From positions 1-16,224 of the forward strand of contig JAEYXD010000209.1 in assembly GCA_023428645.1 (NCBI GenBank): 16,224 nt of DNA. Direction: 5' to 3'. The notes under the pieces are model-generated. The model was given only the letters and a program-made list of their open reading frames with translations. It was not told where the DNA came from and did not search any database. This document shows positions 5,702 through 13,036 of the stretch, one piece after another (the first letter of the stretch is position 1; each line of letters begins with the position of its first letter). A program made the translations under genes and the position numbers. Source of the DNA: Pseudomonadota bacterium (GTDB lineage: Bacteria > Pseudomonadota > Gammaproteobacteria > Steroidobacterales > Steroidobacteraceae).

Positions 5702-7870
5702 ATGTCGCTCGTCACATCATCCGAGTCACACGACTCGCTCTCGCGTCGTGGCTTCTTGAAAACCGCCGGCGCCGTTTCCGGCGGGCTCGTCATCGCCATC
5801 TGCCTGCCTGGATGCGGCAAGGACGCGGATCGCGCCGCGAGCGATGGCCCGGTGAAGATCACGGAGCCGAATGCGTGGCTGCGCATCGGCACCGACAATT
5901 CGATCACGGTGCTCTGCGACCGCTCCGAAATGGGCCAAGGCGTATACACGGCGCTGCCGACGCTCATCGCCGAGGAGCTCGACGTTCCGCCCGAGCGCAT
6001 CAAAGTCGAATTCGCCCCGCCCGGCGCGGCGTACGTCAACACCTTGCTCGGCGGGCAAGTGACCGGCGGCAGCACGAGCATTCGCGACGCATGGGAGAAG
6101 CTGCGCATGGCCGGCGCCGAGGCGCGCGTGCGCCTGATCCAGGCGGCCGCGCAACGATGGAGCGTGCCTGCCTCGGCGATCTCGCTCGTCGACGGACATG
6201 TCGTGTTCACGAGCCGTCGTCTGCCGTTGGGTGATCTGGCGGAAGCGGCGGCCGCGCTGCCGAAGCCCGCGCACGTCGAGCTCAAACCTGCCGGCAAGTT
6301 TCGTTTCATCGGCAAGCCGCAGAAGCGGCTCGACACGGCCGCGAAGGTCGACGGCAGCGCGCAATACGGCATCGACGTGCGGCTGCCCGACATGCTGTAC
6401 GCCGCGCTCGCACAGCCGCCAGAGCTCGGCGCGAGCGTGAGGTCGTTCAACGCGGACAAGGCGCGGACGATGTCCGGCGTGCGCCACGTGCTGCAGACCT
6501 CGTCTGGCGTCGCCGTCGTCGCGGATTCGTGGTGGCAAGCGAAGCAAGCGCGCGACGCGCTCGAGATCGAATGGATTTCCGGTCCGAACGCGAGACTCTC
6601 GAACAGCTCGATCTACGCGGGACTCAAGCAGGCGGCAAGAAACAAGGGCAAGGACGTGCGCAAGGAAGGCGACGTCGAAGCGGCGCTGCGCGCGGCACCG
6701 CATCGCACCGAGGTTACGACGTACCAGCTGCCGATGCTCGCGCACGCGACGCTGGAACCGCAGAACTGCACGGCCGAGATCAAGGACGGCCAGTGTCATC
6801 TGTATGTGCCGACGCAAGTGCAACAGCTGGCACAAGCGGCCGCGGCGCAAGCGGCCGGACTGCCGCTCGAGAACGTCGTCGTCCACACGACGTTCCTGGG
6901 CGGCGGCTTCGGCCGTCGCCTCGATGTGGACTTCATCCCGGCAGCGGTCGAATGCGCGAAGGCGGCCAGCAAGCCCGTGAAGCTGCTGTGGACGCGCGAG
7001 GACGATACGACGCATGACAAGTACCGCCCGCCCGCGATCAACATCGCACAAGCGGGCTTCGGCGCCGACGGCCGGATGAGCGCGTTCAAGCTGCATCTCG
7101 TCGCGCCTTCGATCACGGCGCGTTGGGCGCCTGCCGTCGTCAAGGACAGCGTCGATCCGTTCGCGATCGAGGCCGCGCACAATTTTCCGTACGCGGTGCC
7201 GAACGTGCACATCGACTATCTACAGCACGAGATCGGCATCGACGTCGGCTATTGGCGCTCGGTGAGCCACGCACTCAATTGCTTCACGGTCGAAAGCTTC
7301 ATCGACGAATGCGCGACGGCCGCGAGCATGGATCCGTACGAGTTCCGCCGCAGCATGCTGAACGAGCAGTCGCGCTGGCGTGCCGTGCTAGAAGCGACCG
7401 CGAACAAGGCGCGCTGGGGCAGAGCGCCCGCGGGCCGGCATCAGGGCATTGCATTGATGTCAGGCTACGATACGTACCTGGCCCAAGTGGCCGAGATTTC
7501 GCTGGAAGGCAACAAGCTCAAGATCCATCGCATCGTGTGCGTGATCGATTGCGGTCAGATGGTCAATCCCGACATCGTGATGGCGCAAGCGGAGGGGAGC
7601 ATCATCTTCGGTTTGACCGCGGCGCTGTGGGGCGACATCAACATCGCGAACGGACGCGTGCAGGAGAAGAACTTCGATGCGTATCGGATGCTGCGGTTGA
7701 ACGAGGTGCCGGCCATCGAGGTGTTCCTGATGAACAGCAACGAGAAGCCCGGCGGCATGGGCGAACCGGCGGTCGCGCTGGTCGCGCCAGCGTTGTGTAA
7801 CGCGATCCATGCGGCGACGAAGAAGCGAATCCGCACGCTGCCCATCGCGAAACAGGGCATCGTGATCTAG
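5702..7870 (+). CDS. Molybdopterin-binding large subunit, IorB-like, Tat-exported (copy 1)
   Basis: The 722-aa catalytic subunit of an IorAB-type molybdenum hydroxylase hydroxylates N-heterocycles or oxidises aldehydes using water-derived oxygen; the substrate cannot be told. A twin-arginine motif SRRGFLK (14-20) precedes a hydrophobic stretch ending ICLPGC, so the protein is exported folded. Cys38 could be a lipid anchor. Family marks are SEMGQGVYTALPTLIAEEL (75-93), GGGFGRR (400-406) and GGMGEPAVALVAPA (684-697), in which Glu688 is the expected catalytic Glu. The length fits IorB rather than the longer cytosolic XdhB/CoxL. The ATG at 5702 follows GGGAGG, two bases after the small-subunit stop. 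No FAD subunit or cytochrome gene follows; the operon ends at the hairpin at 7897-7925. Electrons probably go to a periplasmic cytochrome encoded elsewhere. Confidence 0.94.
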   Translation: MSLVTSSESHDSLSRRGFLKTAGAVSGGLVIAICLPGCGKDADRAASDGPVKITEPNAWLRIGTDNSITVLCDRSEMGQGVYTALPTLIAEELDVPPERIKVEFAPPGAAYVNTLLGGQVTGGSTSIRDAWEKLRMAGAEARVRLIQAAAQRWSVPASAISLVDGHVVFTSRRLPLGDLAEAAAALPKPAHVELKPAGKFRFIGKPQKRLDTAAKVDGSAQYGIDVRLPDMLYAALAQPPELGASVRSFNADKARTMSGVRHVLQTSSGVAVVADSWWQAKQARDALEIEWISGPNARLSNSSIYAGLKQAARNKGKDVRKEGDVEAALRAAPHRTEVTTYQLPMLAHATLEPQNCTAEIKDGQCHLYVPTQVQQLAQAAAAQAAGLPLENVVVHTTFLGGGFGRRLDVDFIPAAVECAKAASKPVKLLWTREDDTTHDKYRPPAINIAQAGFGADGRMSAFKLHLVAPSITARWAPAVVKDSVDPFAIEAAHNFPYAVPNVHIDYLQHEIGIDVGYWRSVSHALNCFTVESFIDECATAASMDPYEFRRSMLNEQSRWRAVLEATANKARWGRAPAGRHQGIALMSGYDTYLAQVAEISLEGNKLKIHRIVCVIDCGQMVNPDIVMAQAEGSIIFGLTAALWGDINIANGRVQEKNFDAYRMLRLNEVPAIEVFLMNSNEKPGGMGEPAVALVAPALCNAIHAATKKRIRTLPIAKQGIVI

Positions 7871-7896
7871 CGCCTCTTCGGAAAGAGCATCGAGCC

Positions 7897-7925
7897 GAGA
7901 GGGCGCGATCCGGTCGCGCCCTCTC
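7897..7925. terminator. Bidirectional hairpin between the two convergent hydroxylase operons
   Basis: GAGAGGGCGCGA (7897-7908) and TCGCGCCCTCTC (7914-7925) form a perfect 12-bp stem with a TCCGG loop, in the 94-bp gap between convergent stops at 7870 and 7965. There is no T-run on either side, so termination may be Rho-aided, or the hairpin may mainly stabilise both mRNA 3' ends. Position and symmetry suit both operons. Confidence 0.75.
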
Positions 7926-7964
7926 AGCCCTGCTCGCACACGAGTTCAGCGCGCCGGGGCTTCG

Positions 7965-10172
7965 TTACTCCCCTTTGCCTCCCACCTGCAGCTCGATCGG
8001 CAACTTACGGATTCTTTGTCCGCTCGCCGCGTAGATGGCGTTCAGCACGGCCGGTGCAGCGAGCGGCGCTGAGACCTCACCGATGCCCCAGGGGCGCTCT
8101 GCGAGACCATCCACGAAATGCACTTCCATCGCCGGACATTCGATCATGCGCAGTAGCTTGTTCTGATGGAAGTTGCTGTGCATGACCCGGCCGTTCTCCA
8201 CCGGCGCGCCACCGTAGAACAAAGCAGTGAGACCCCAGATGAGACCGCCCGTGATCTGATTCTCGGCGGCCGAGGGATTGATCAGCTTCCCGCAATCGAT
8301 GGCGACGGTGATTCGGTCGACGACTACTCGTCCTGCCTGCACGGTGACTTCCGCCACGGCCGCACAACACGTGTTGCCATAGGGAACGAGGGCGAGCCCG
8401 AGACCTCGGCCCGGGTCCGTCTTGCGCCCCCATCCGCCCTTTTGCGCAGCGAGCAACAGGACTCGCCGCAATCGATCGCTCGAGAGCGTATCGCCGCCGG
8501 TAAAGACATCGCGCCCCGGCTTGAGCATCGCCAAGCGAAACTCGAGAGGATCGCGCTCGAGCTCGGCTGCGATCTCATCGATGAAGCATTCGCTCAACGC
8601 TTTGCCGTGCATGACGACGCCGCGCCACGCCGAGGAGTGGATCAGTTCCTGCTCGCTCAGATCCTCGAAGTCGTAGCGTATGTTCGGAATGTCGTAAGCC
8701 ATGGTCGGCAGCGAGGGATCCGCATATCTCGCGCCCCAGGTGTAGGTCCGGATCTCTTTCTCGTACCACGCATAGAGCTGGCCCTCGCCATCCAGCGCGG
8801 CCTGATATTCCATGTGCTGAAAGTGATGCGCGAGATTGCATTGCTGATCGTCCTCGCGCGTCCACAGCAGTTTGACCGGCACATGCCCGGCTTCGCGCGA
8901 CACGAACGCTGCTTCGACCGCGATGTCGGGGTAGTAGCGCCGGCCGAATCCTCCGCCCGATGGCATCAGATGCACTTTGATCATTTCCTCTGGGAACCCG
9001 AGCAGCTTCTGCAACTCACTCACGATGAGATTCGGGGCCTGCGATCCCATCCAGATCTCGCACTCGCCCTCGCGCACGTGCGCGGTGCAGTTCAGCGGCT
9101 CCATGCAGGAGTGCAGTTGCTGCGGATACACGTATGACGCGCGCAGCGTCTTGCGGACTCGAGCGAGATCGGCGACTGCATTCTCGTTGCCGATGAAGCC
9201 GGTGGGCGCGCCCTTCGCGATTGCCCGAGACGCCGCAAGCCGCTCGAAATCGGCAGAGCTGCGCTTGCCGTTGGGACCTTCATCCCATTCGATCTGCAGC
9301 AGATCGCGGGCACGCCTGGCCGTCCAGAACGAATCCGCAACGACCGCGACGCCGTCGCGGATGTCGTGGGGCATGTACGGCGGAACATGAGCACCGGCAA
9401 TGGGTCGCGTCGCGAAGATCTTTTTCACGCCGCGCAGCTTCATGGCCGCGGAGGCGTCGTACGACTTCACCTTTCCCTTGAACACCGGACATCGGGCGAT
9501 GACCGCATAGAGCATGCCTGGCACTTGCGTATCGATGCCGTACCGCACACGGCCGCGCGCGATATCTGGATTCAGCTTCGCCGCACGTGCAGTGCCAATG
9601 ATCCGAAACTGCGCCGGATCCTTGAGCGATGCTTCACCCGGGATCGGCAATGAGGAGGCTGCGGTCGCGAGCTCACCGAAGCCGAGCTTGCGAGTGGAGT
9701 CACGCAGATGAACGAAATGGTCCTGCGCATAGCAACGATCCGCACTCACCTGCCACTCGCGCGCGGCGGCCTCGATCAACAATTGCCGCACAGTGGCACC
9801 GGCCTGCCGCAGCATGTCGTACTGGTAGATGATCGTGCAGCTTCCGCCCGTGTCATGCCCGCCATTGCGATCGTTTTGATAGCGCTGCATGTCGGCCATG
9901 GGGAACTCGACTTGAACGCGCTCCCAGTCGGCACACAGCTCTTCGCAGAATATCTGAGCAAGCGAGGTGGCCACGCCCTGTCCCATCTCGTGCTTGATCA
10001 CCTGGAACAGCACACGGCCATCGGGCTCGATGCGAACGAAATCTCCGAGCAGCGAGCGCACTGCATCTGCGTGCGAGATCGCGATCGTCTGGCCCCGGAC
10101 GCGCAGCGCCAACGTCAAGCCCGCGCCCGCGAGCACGCTCTGGAACAGAAAGTCGCGGCGGTTGACTGGCAT
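7965..10172 (-). CDS. Molybdopterin-binding large subunit, IorB-like, Tat-exported (copy 2)
   Basis: This second large subunit (735 aa from this start) has the same domain order as the copy in the convergent operon. It starts MPVNRRDFLFQS, a clear Tat signal (NRRDFLF) with the hydrophobic core VLAGAGLTLAL. There is no cysteine at the cleavage site, so it should be a soluble periplasmic protein. HEMGQGVATSLAQIFCEEL, GGGFGRR (406-412) and GIGEVSAPLAAPA with catalytic Glu699 mark the cofactor site. Two ATGs are possible. The one at 10178 overlaps the small-subunit stop as ATGA but is only 1 nt from the SD GGAG. The one at 10172 has ideal 7-nt spacing and leaves 2 nt after the stop, the same geometry as the other operon, so it is preferred. 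The substrate is unknown; the two copies are diverged enough to suggest different substrates. Confidence 0.93.
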   Translation of the reverse strand: MPVNRRDFLFQSVLAGAGLTLALRVRGQTIAISHADAVRSLLGDFVRIEPDGRVLFQVIKHEMGQGVATSLAQIFCEELCADWERVQVEFPMADMQRYQNDRNGGHDTGGSCTIIYQYDMLRQAGATVRQLLIEAAAREWQVSADRCYAQDHFVHLRDSTRKLGFGELATAASSLPIPGEASLKDPAQFRIIGTARAAKLNPDIARGRVRYGIDTQVPGMLYAVIARCPVFKGKVKSYDASAAMKLRGVKKIFATRPIAGAHVPPYMPHDIRDGVAVVADSFWTARRARDLLQIEWDEGPNGKRSSADFERLAASRAIAKGAPTGFIGNENAVADLARVRKTLRASYVYPQQLHSCMEPLNCTAHVREGECEIWMGSQAPNLIVSELQKLLGFPEEMIKVHLMPSGGGFGRRYYPDIAVEAAFVSREAGHVPVKLLWTREDDQQCNLAHHFQHMEYQAALDGEGQLYAWYEKEIRTYTWGARYADPSLPTMAYDIPNIRYDFEDLSEQELIHSSAWRGVVMHGKALSECFIDEIAAELERDPLEFRLAMLKPGRDVFTGGDTLSSDRLRRVLLLAAQKGGWGRKTDPGRGLGLALVPYGNTCCAAVAEVTVQAGRVVVDRITVAIDCGKLINPSAAENQITGGLIWGLTALFYGGAPVENGRVMHSNFHQNKLLRMIECPAMEVHFVDGLAERPWGIGEVSAPLAAPAVLNAIYAASGQRIRKLPIELQVGGKGE

Positions 10173-10174
10173 CG

Positions 10175-10636
10175 TCATGCTCCGCGCGCGACGGCCGCGA
10201 TGGCCTGGTGAATGCGCGGATATGTTCCGCAGCGGCACAGATTGCCCGCCATTCCCTGACGAATCTGCTCGTCGGACGGCGTGGGATTGCGCTTCAGAAG
10301 GGCAGCCGCCTGCATGATCTGGCCCGCTTGGCAGTAACCGCATTGCGGCACGTCGAAGCGCTCCCAGGCGCGTTGCAGTGGATGCGAGCCGTCCTCGGAG
10401 AGTCCTTCGATCGTGACGATGGCCTGCTGACCTGCCGCCGAGACGGGCACCGAACAGGATCTGACGGCGTTGCCACTCAGATGCACCGTGCAGGCTCCGC
10501 ATTGCGCCATGCCGCAGCCATACTTCGTTCCCGTCAGGCCGATCAGATCACGCAGCACCCACAGCAAAGGCGTCGAGGGGTCCTCGACATCGACCTGATG
10601 GGTGCGACTGTTGACATTCAAGACGTACTTGGGCAT
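10175..10636 (-). CDS. [2Fe-2S] subunit of IorAB-like molybdenum hydroxylase (copy 2)
   Basis: The 153-aa protein has the two-cluster layout of IorA: Cys41, Cys46, Cys49 and Cys61 for the plant-type cluster (YGCGMAQCGACTVHL), and Cys99, Cys102, Cys134 and Cys136 for the second (QCGYCQAGQ, CRCGTYPRI). Gln98 is at the molybdopterin cytosine dinucleotide contact position. By eye it is a little over half identical to the copy-1 small subunit, the conserved parts being the Cys motifs and GLTGTK. The ATG at 10636 has AAGGGA seven bases upstream. It is the first gene of a two-gene operon; its stop abuts the large-subunit start, so translation is probably coupled. It diverges from an AraC-family regulator across a 97-bp gap. 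Confidence 0.95.
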   Translation of the reverse strand: MPKYVLNVNSRTHQVDVEDPSTPLLWVLRDLIGLTGTKYGCGMAQCGACTVHLSGNAVRSCSVPVSAAGQQAIVTIEGLSEDGSHPLQRAWERFDVPQCGYCQAGQIMQAAALLKRNPTPSDEQIRQGMAGNLCRCGTYPRIHQAIAAVARGA

Positions 10637-10733
10637 TGCGAGTCCCTTGATGACATCGCAAGAGCATGCCCGCGGCAGCCGGAGTGTCTTGTAAAAAATC
10701 GGTCGACCAGCGGGCTGCGCAGGAGGACTTTCG
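10637..10733. promoter_or_regulatory. Divergent control region between copy-2 hydroxylase operon and AraC regulator
   Basis: This 97-bp gap must carry both promoters. On the plus strand AGGAGG (10721-10726) serves the GTG start of the regulator; on the minus strand AAGGGA serves the Fe-S subunit. An A/T tract (GTAAAAAATC, 10691-10700) and the 8-bp palindrome GGTCGACC (10701-10708) lie near the centre and are candidates for the AraC-type binding site. No textbook -35/-10 pair is clear in either direction. Confidence 0.45.
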
Positions 10734-11639
10734 GTGGAACCCACGCTCATTCGCGGCGATATGCGGTACTGGCTCATCGAGCCGGATCCGCGCCTGCGTC
10801 CGTGGGTTCATTGCTACTTCCTGGTCGAGCCCGATCCACTTCGAGCACCGGCGATGGACGAGCCTCCCGAACTGCTGATCCCGGATGGTCATTCGGAGAT
10901 CGTGTTCAATCTGGGGACGAGCGGGTACGAACGTTGGCCCGTCGAAGATCGCACGCGACGTACCCTCATGCGCTCGAGTTACCTGATCGGCGGGCGTTCG
11001 CACTCCGTGCTGACGCGTAACACCGGTCCGGTGCGACTCGCAGGCGCGAAACTGGACCCGCGCGCCCTGCACCGGCTGATCTCGATTCCCCTGAGCGATT
11101 TTCGCGATACCACTCTTGCGCTTCCCGAACTGAACGATCGCGGCTTGCAGGAGCTGGAAGATGCGCTGGCCAATGCGCGGTGCGCAGCAACGATGAAGCA
11201 TCTGCTCGATGCGTTCTTCCTGCGCACGATCGCAGGCCTGCAGCCGGGGCACGCCGCCACGCAACACTTGTTGTACGAACTGCAGCGCACACGAGGTCAG
11301 CTGTCGATCCTGGAGTGGGCTCGCTCGCATCGCCTGGATGTGCGCACGCTCGAGCGACGGTTCAGTGCGGCCGTCGGCATGACACCGAAGCGCTACGCGC
11401 GAATCGTGCGCTTCAAGCACAGCTACCATCGGCTGCTCGCGGTGCGACACAAGAGCGCGGCCGGCCCGCATCTCGACGGGTTCTACGATCAGTCCCACTT
11501 CAACCGCGAGTTCAGATTCTTTACTGGCGCCGCACCCGGCACGAAGCTGGCCGGCCAGATGCGAACCGGCACGAGCATCAGCGACCATCTGCTCGAAGGC
11601 GAGTTCGGATGGCCCAAGCAAAGGGCGCGCCGCAGTTAG
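10734..11639 (+). CDS. AraC-family transcriptional regulator
   Basis: The 301-aa protein has an N-terminal sensing domain (about 1-170, including LLIPDGHSEIVFNLG at 47-61) and a C-terminal AraC DNA-binding domain. The second half shows DVRTLERRFSAAVGMTPKRY (202-221), the first helix-turn-helix and linker, and GFYDQSHFNREFRFFTGAAPG (249-269), the usual AraC signature. The start is GTG at 10734, chosen because AGGAGG sits 7 nt upstream and the N-terminus matches the family pattern. The N-terminal part resembles the small-ligand-sensing domain found in DUF6597-type AraC regulators. Its divergent position makes the copy-2 hydroxylase operon the likely target, probably as activator in response to its substrate; this is inference. 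It converges with rtcB and the fragment region. Confidence 0.92.
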   Translation: MEPTLIRGDMRYWLIEPDPRLRPWVHCYFLVEPDPLRAPAMDEPPELLIPDGHSEIVFNLGTSGYERWPVEDRTRRTLMRSSYLIGGRSHSVLTRNTGPVRLAGAKLDPRALHRLISIPLSDFRDTTLALPELNDRGLQELEDALANARCAATMKHLLDAFFLRTIAGLQPGHAATQHLLYELQRTRGQLSILEWARSHRLDVRTLERRFSAAVGMTPKRYARIVRFKHSYHRLLAVRHKSAAGPHLDGFYDQSHFNREFRFFTGAAPGTKLAGQMRTGTSISDHLLEGEFGWPKQRARRS

Positions 11640-11667
11640 CGTCGGCCAGCTCTCGTCGCCCGCAACA

Positions 11668-11746
11668 CTAGTCGCGCAATCCTTCGATCAGCTCGCAATC
11701 GTCGGGATTGATGTTCAGGCGACGCTCCTCCGTGAGCTCGCGTCTC
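11668..11746 (-). pseudogene. Fragment of a second copy of the secreted-protein gene, downstream of rtcB
   Basis: On the minus strand the codons ELTEERRLNINPDDCELIEG then LRD and a TAG stop repeat residues 139-160 of the secreted protein encoded at 13037-13663 (LTKERRLNINPGDCELIEG...). At DNA level 62 of 70 bases agree between 11671-11740 and 13184-13253. Weaker similarity continues past both ends: upstream after a 2-nt gap, which shifts the frame, and downstream where AAG (Lys) has become TAG. No signal peptide or start remains. An unused-looking AGGAGG (11792-11787) sits 2 nt after the rtcB stop, as if a gene once began there. It is most simply a decayed paralogue left by a local duplication. 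A short expressed peptide is possible but not supported. Confidence 0.75.
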
Positions 11747-11769
11747 TTTCGAGAGCGGCTCGAGATGAG

Positions 11770-11783
11770 GGCCGCAACCGGCC
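11770..11783 (-). terminator. Small GC hairpin after rtcB
   Basis: GGCCG (11770-11774) pairs with CGGCC (11779-11783) around a 4-nt loop, ten bases past the rtcB stop. A second tiny hairpin, CTCT-TTCG-AGAG, lies near 11744-11756. Neither has a T-run, so these are only possible weak 3' ends for rtcB or the converging AraC gene. Confidence 0.2.
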
Positions 11784-11793
11784 GCACCTCCTA

Positions 11794-13017
11794 TCAACCC
11801 TTCACGCACACGACCTGCTTTAGCGTGTGCACGACTTCGACCAAGTCCTGCTGCGCGTCCATGACGGCATCGATGTCCTTATAGGCCGCCGGCGTTTCGT
11901 CGATGACGTCCTTGTCCTTGCGGCATTCGACGCCGGCGGTCGCCGCTCGATGCTCCTCGAGCGTGAAGCGCTTGCGCGCCGCGGTTCGCGACATCGTGCG
12001 CCCCGCGCCGTGACTGCAGCTCGCGAAACTGTCTTCATTGCCGAGCCCCCGCACGATGTACGAGCGCGCGCCCATACTGCCGGGGATGATGCCGAGCTCG
12101 CCCCTGCGCGCCCGCACCGCACCCTTGCGAGTCACGAGAATGTCCGCGCCGAAGTGCCGCTCGCGACTCACGTAATTGTGATGGCAGTTCACGGCCTCGA
12201 GATGCGTGTCGAACGGCTTCGTGATCACCGACCGCACCGCGCGCACGACACTCTGCATCATCAGTTCGCGATTCGAGCGCGCGAAATCCTGCGCCCACTC
12301 GACGGCCTCGACGTAGTCGTCGAAGTGCTGCGTGCCTTCCTCGAAGTACGCGAGGTCCTTGTCCGGCAGATTCGCCATCCATGCGCGCATGTCTTCGCGC
12401 GCGAGCTCGATGAAGAACGTGCCGATCGCGTTGCCGACACCGCGCGAGCCGCTGTGAAGCATGAGCCACACCGCGCCTGCCTCATCGAGACAAACCTCGA
12501 TGAAGTGATTACCCGTGCCGAGCGTGCCCAGGTGCACGCGATTGTTCGTTCGCTCGAGCCGCGGATACTTCTCGACGATGCGATCGAAGCGCCCGCGCAG
12601 CTGCGACCAGGCCGCATCCACGTTGCTCGGCGGCGAGTCGCCCCACGCTCCCTGATCGCGGCGTCCGAACGATTTGCCGTGGGGCACGGCGCGCTCGATC
12701 GCCGCGCGCACGCGGCCGAGGTTGTCGGGGAGATCGGCCGCGGTGAGCGTCGTCTTCGCGGCGATCATGCCGCAACCGATATCGACGCCGACCGCCGCCG
12801 GAATCACCGCTTGCAAGGTCGGGATCACGCTGCCGACCGTCGACCCGATCCCGACGTGCACGTCCGGCATCACGGCGATGTGCTTGAAGATGAACGGCAT
12901 CCTTGCCGTCTTGCGCAATTGCTCGCGCGCCTCGTCCTCGACCGGCACCCCCTTCGTCCACAGCTTGACGTGGCGCCCGCCCTCGACGGGCATCGTTTCG
13001 TACGTCGCGTCTCTCAT
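11794..13017 (-). CDS. rtcB: RNA-splicing ligase RtcB
   Basis: RtcB joins RNA 2',3'-cyclic-phosphate or 3'-phosphate ends to 5'-OH ends using GTP and Mn2+, in RNA repair. The 407-aa product matches the E. coli enzyme's length. Key motifs are VGVDIGCGM with metal ligands Asp79 and Cys82, GTGNHFIE with Asn170 and His171, LMLHSGSRGVGN with His188, CHHNYVSRERHFGAD, GSMGARSYIVRG, and SHGAGRTMSR with His336, the histidine that becomes guanylylated. The ATG at 13017 follows GAGGAACG. It lies 19 bp after the stop of a secreted-protein gene and is probably co-transcribed with it. No rtcA, rtcR or archease gene is adjacent. Direct repeats (the secreted-protein gene and its fragment) flank it, so recombination between them would delete rtcB. 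Confidence 0.97.
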   Translation of the reverse strand: MRDATYETMPVEGGRHVKLWTKGVPVEDEAREQLRKTARMPFIFKHIAVMPDVHVGIGSTVGSVIPTLQAVIPAAVGVDIGCGMIAAKTTLTAADLPDNLGRVRAAIERAVPHGKSFGRRDQGAWGDSPPSNVDAAWSQLRGRFDRIVEKYPRLERTNNRVHLGTLGTGNHFIEVCLDEAGAVWLMLHSGSRGVGNAIGTFFIELAREDMRAWMANLPDKDLAYFEEGTQHFDDYVEAVEWAQDFARSNRELMMQSVVRAVRSVITKPFDTHLEAVNCHHNYVSRERHFGADILVTRKGAVRARRGELGIIPGSMGARSYIVRGLGNEDSFASCSHGAGRTMSRTAARKRFTLEEHRAATAGVECRKDKDVIDETPAAYKDIDAVMDAQQDLVEVVHTLKQVVCVKG

Positions 13018-13036
13018 CGTTCCTCGTCGCGGCCGT

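Noticed and set aside
5726..7210. 494-codon minus-strand frame opposite the copy-1 IorB gene
   Set aside because: It is antisense to a confirmed Mo-enzyme gene, has an Arg-rich composition and no motifs.
7897..7925. Perfect 12-bp inverted repeat as a mobile-element end
   Set aside because: There is no transposase, target duplication or second copy; its place between two convergent stops fits a terminator or mRNA-end hairpin.
10668..10716. GCCCGC...GCGGGC as an operator in the divergent AraC/hydroxylase gap
   Set aside because: The half-sites are 37 bases apart and of simple GC composition; not better than chance in this DNA.
11668..11787. 39-codon GTG-started peptide in the fragment after rtcB
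   Set aside because: The GTG overlaps the AGGAGG itself, so it cannot use it as an SD, and the frame is a truncated copy of the upstream gene.
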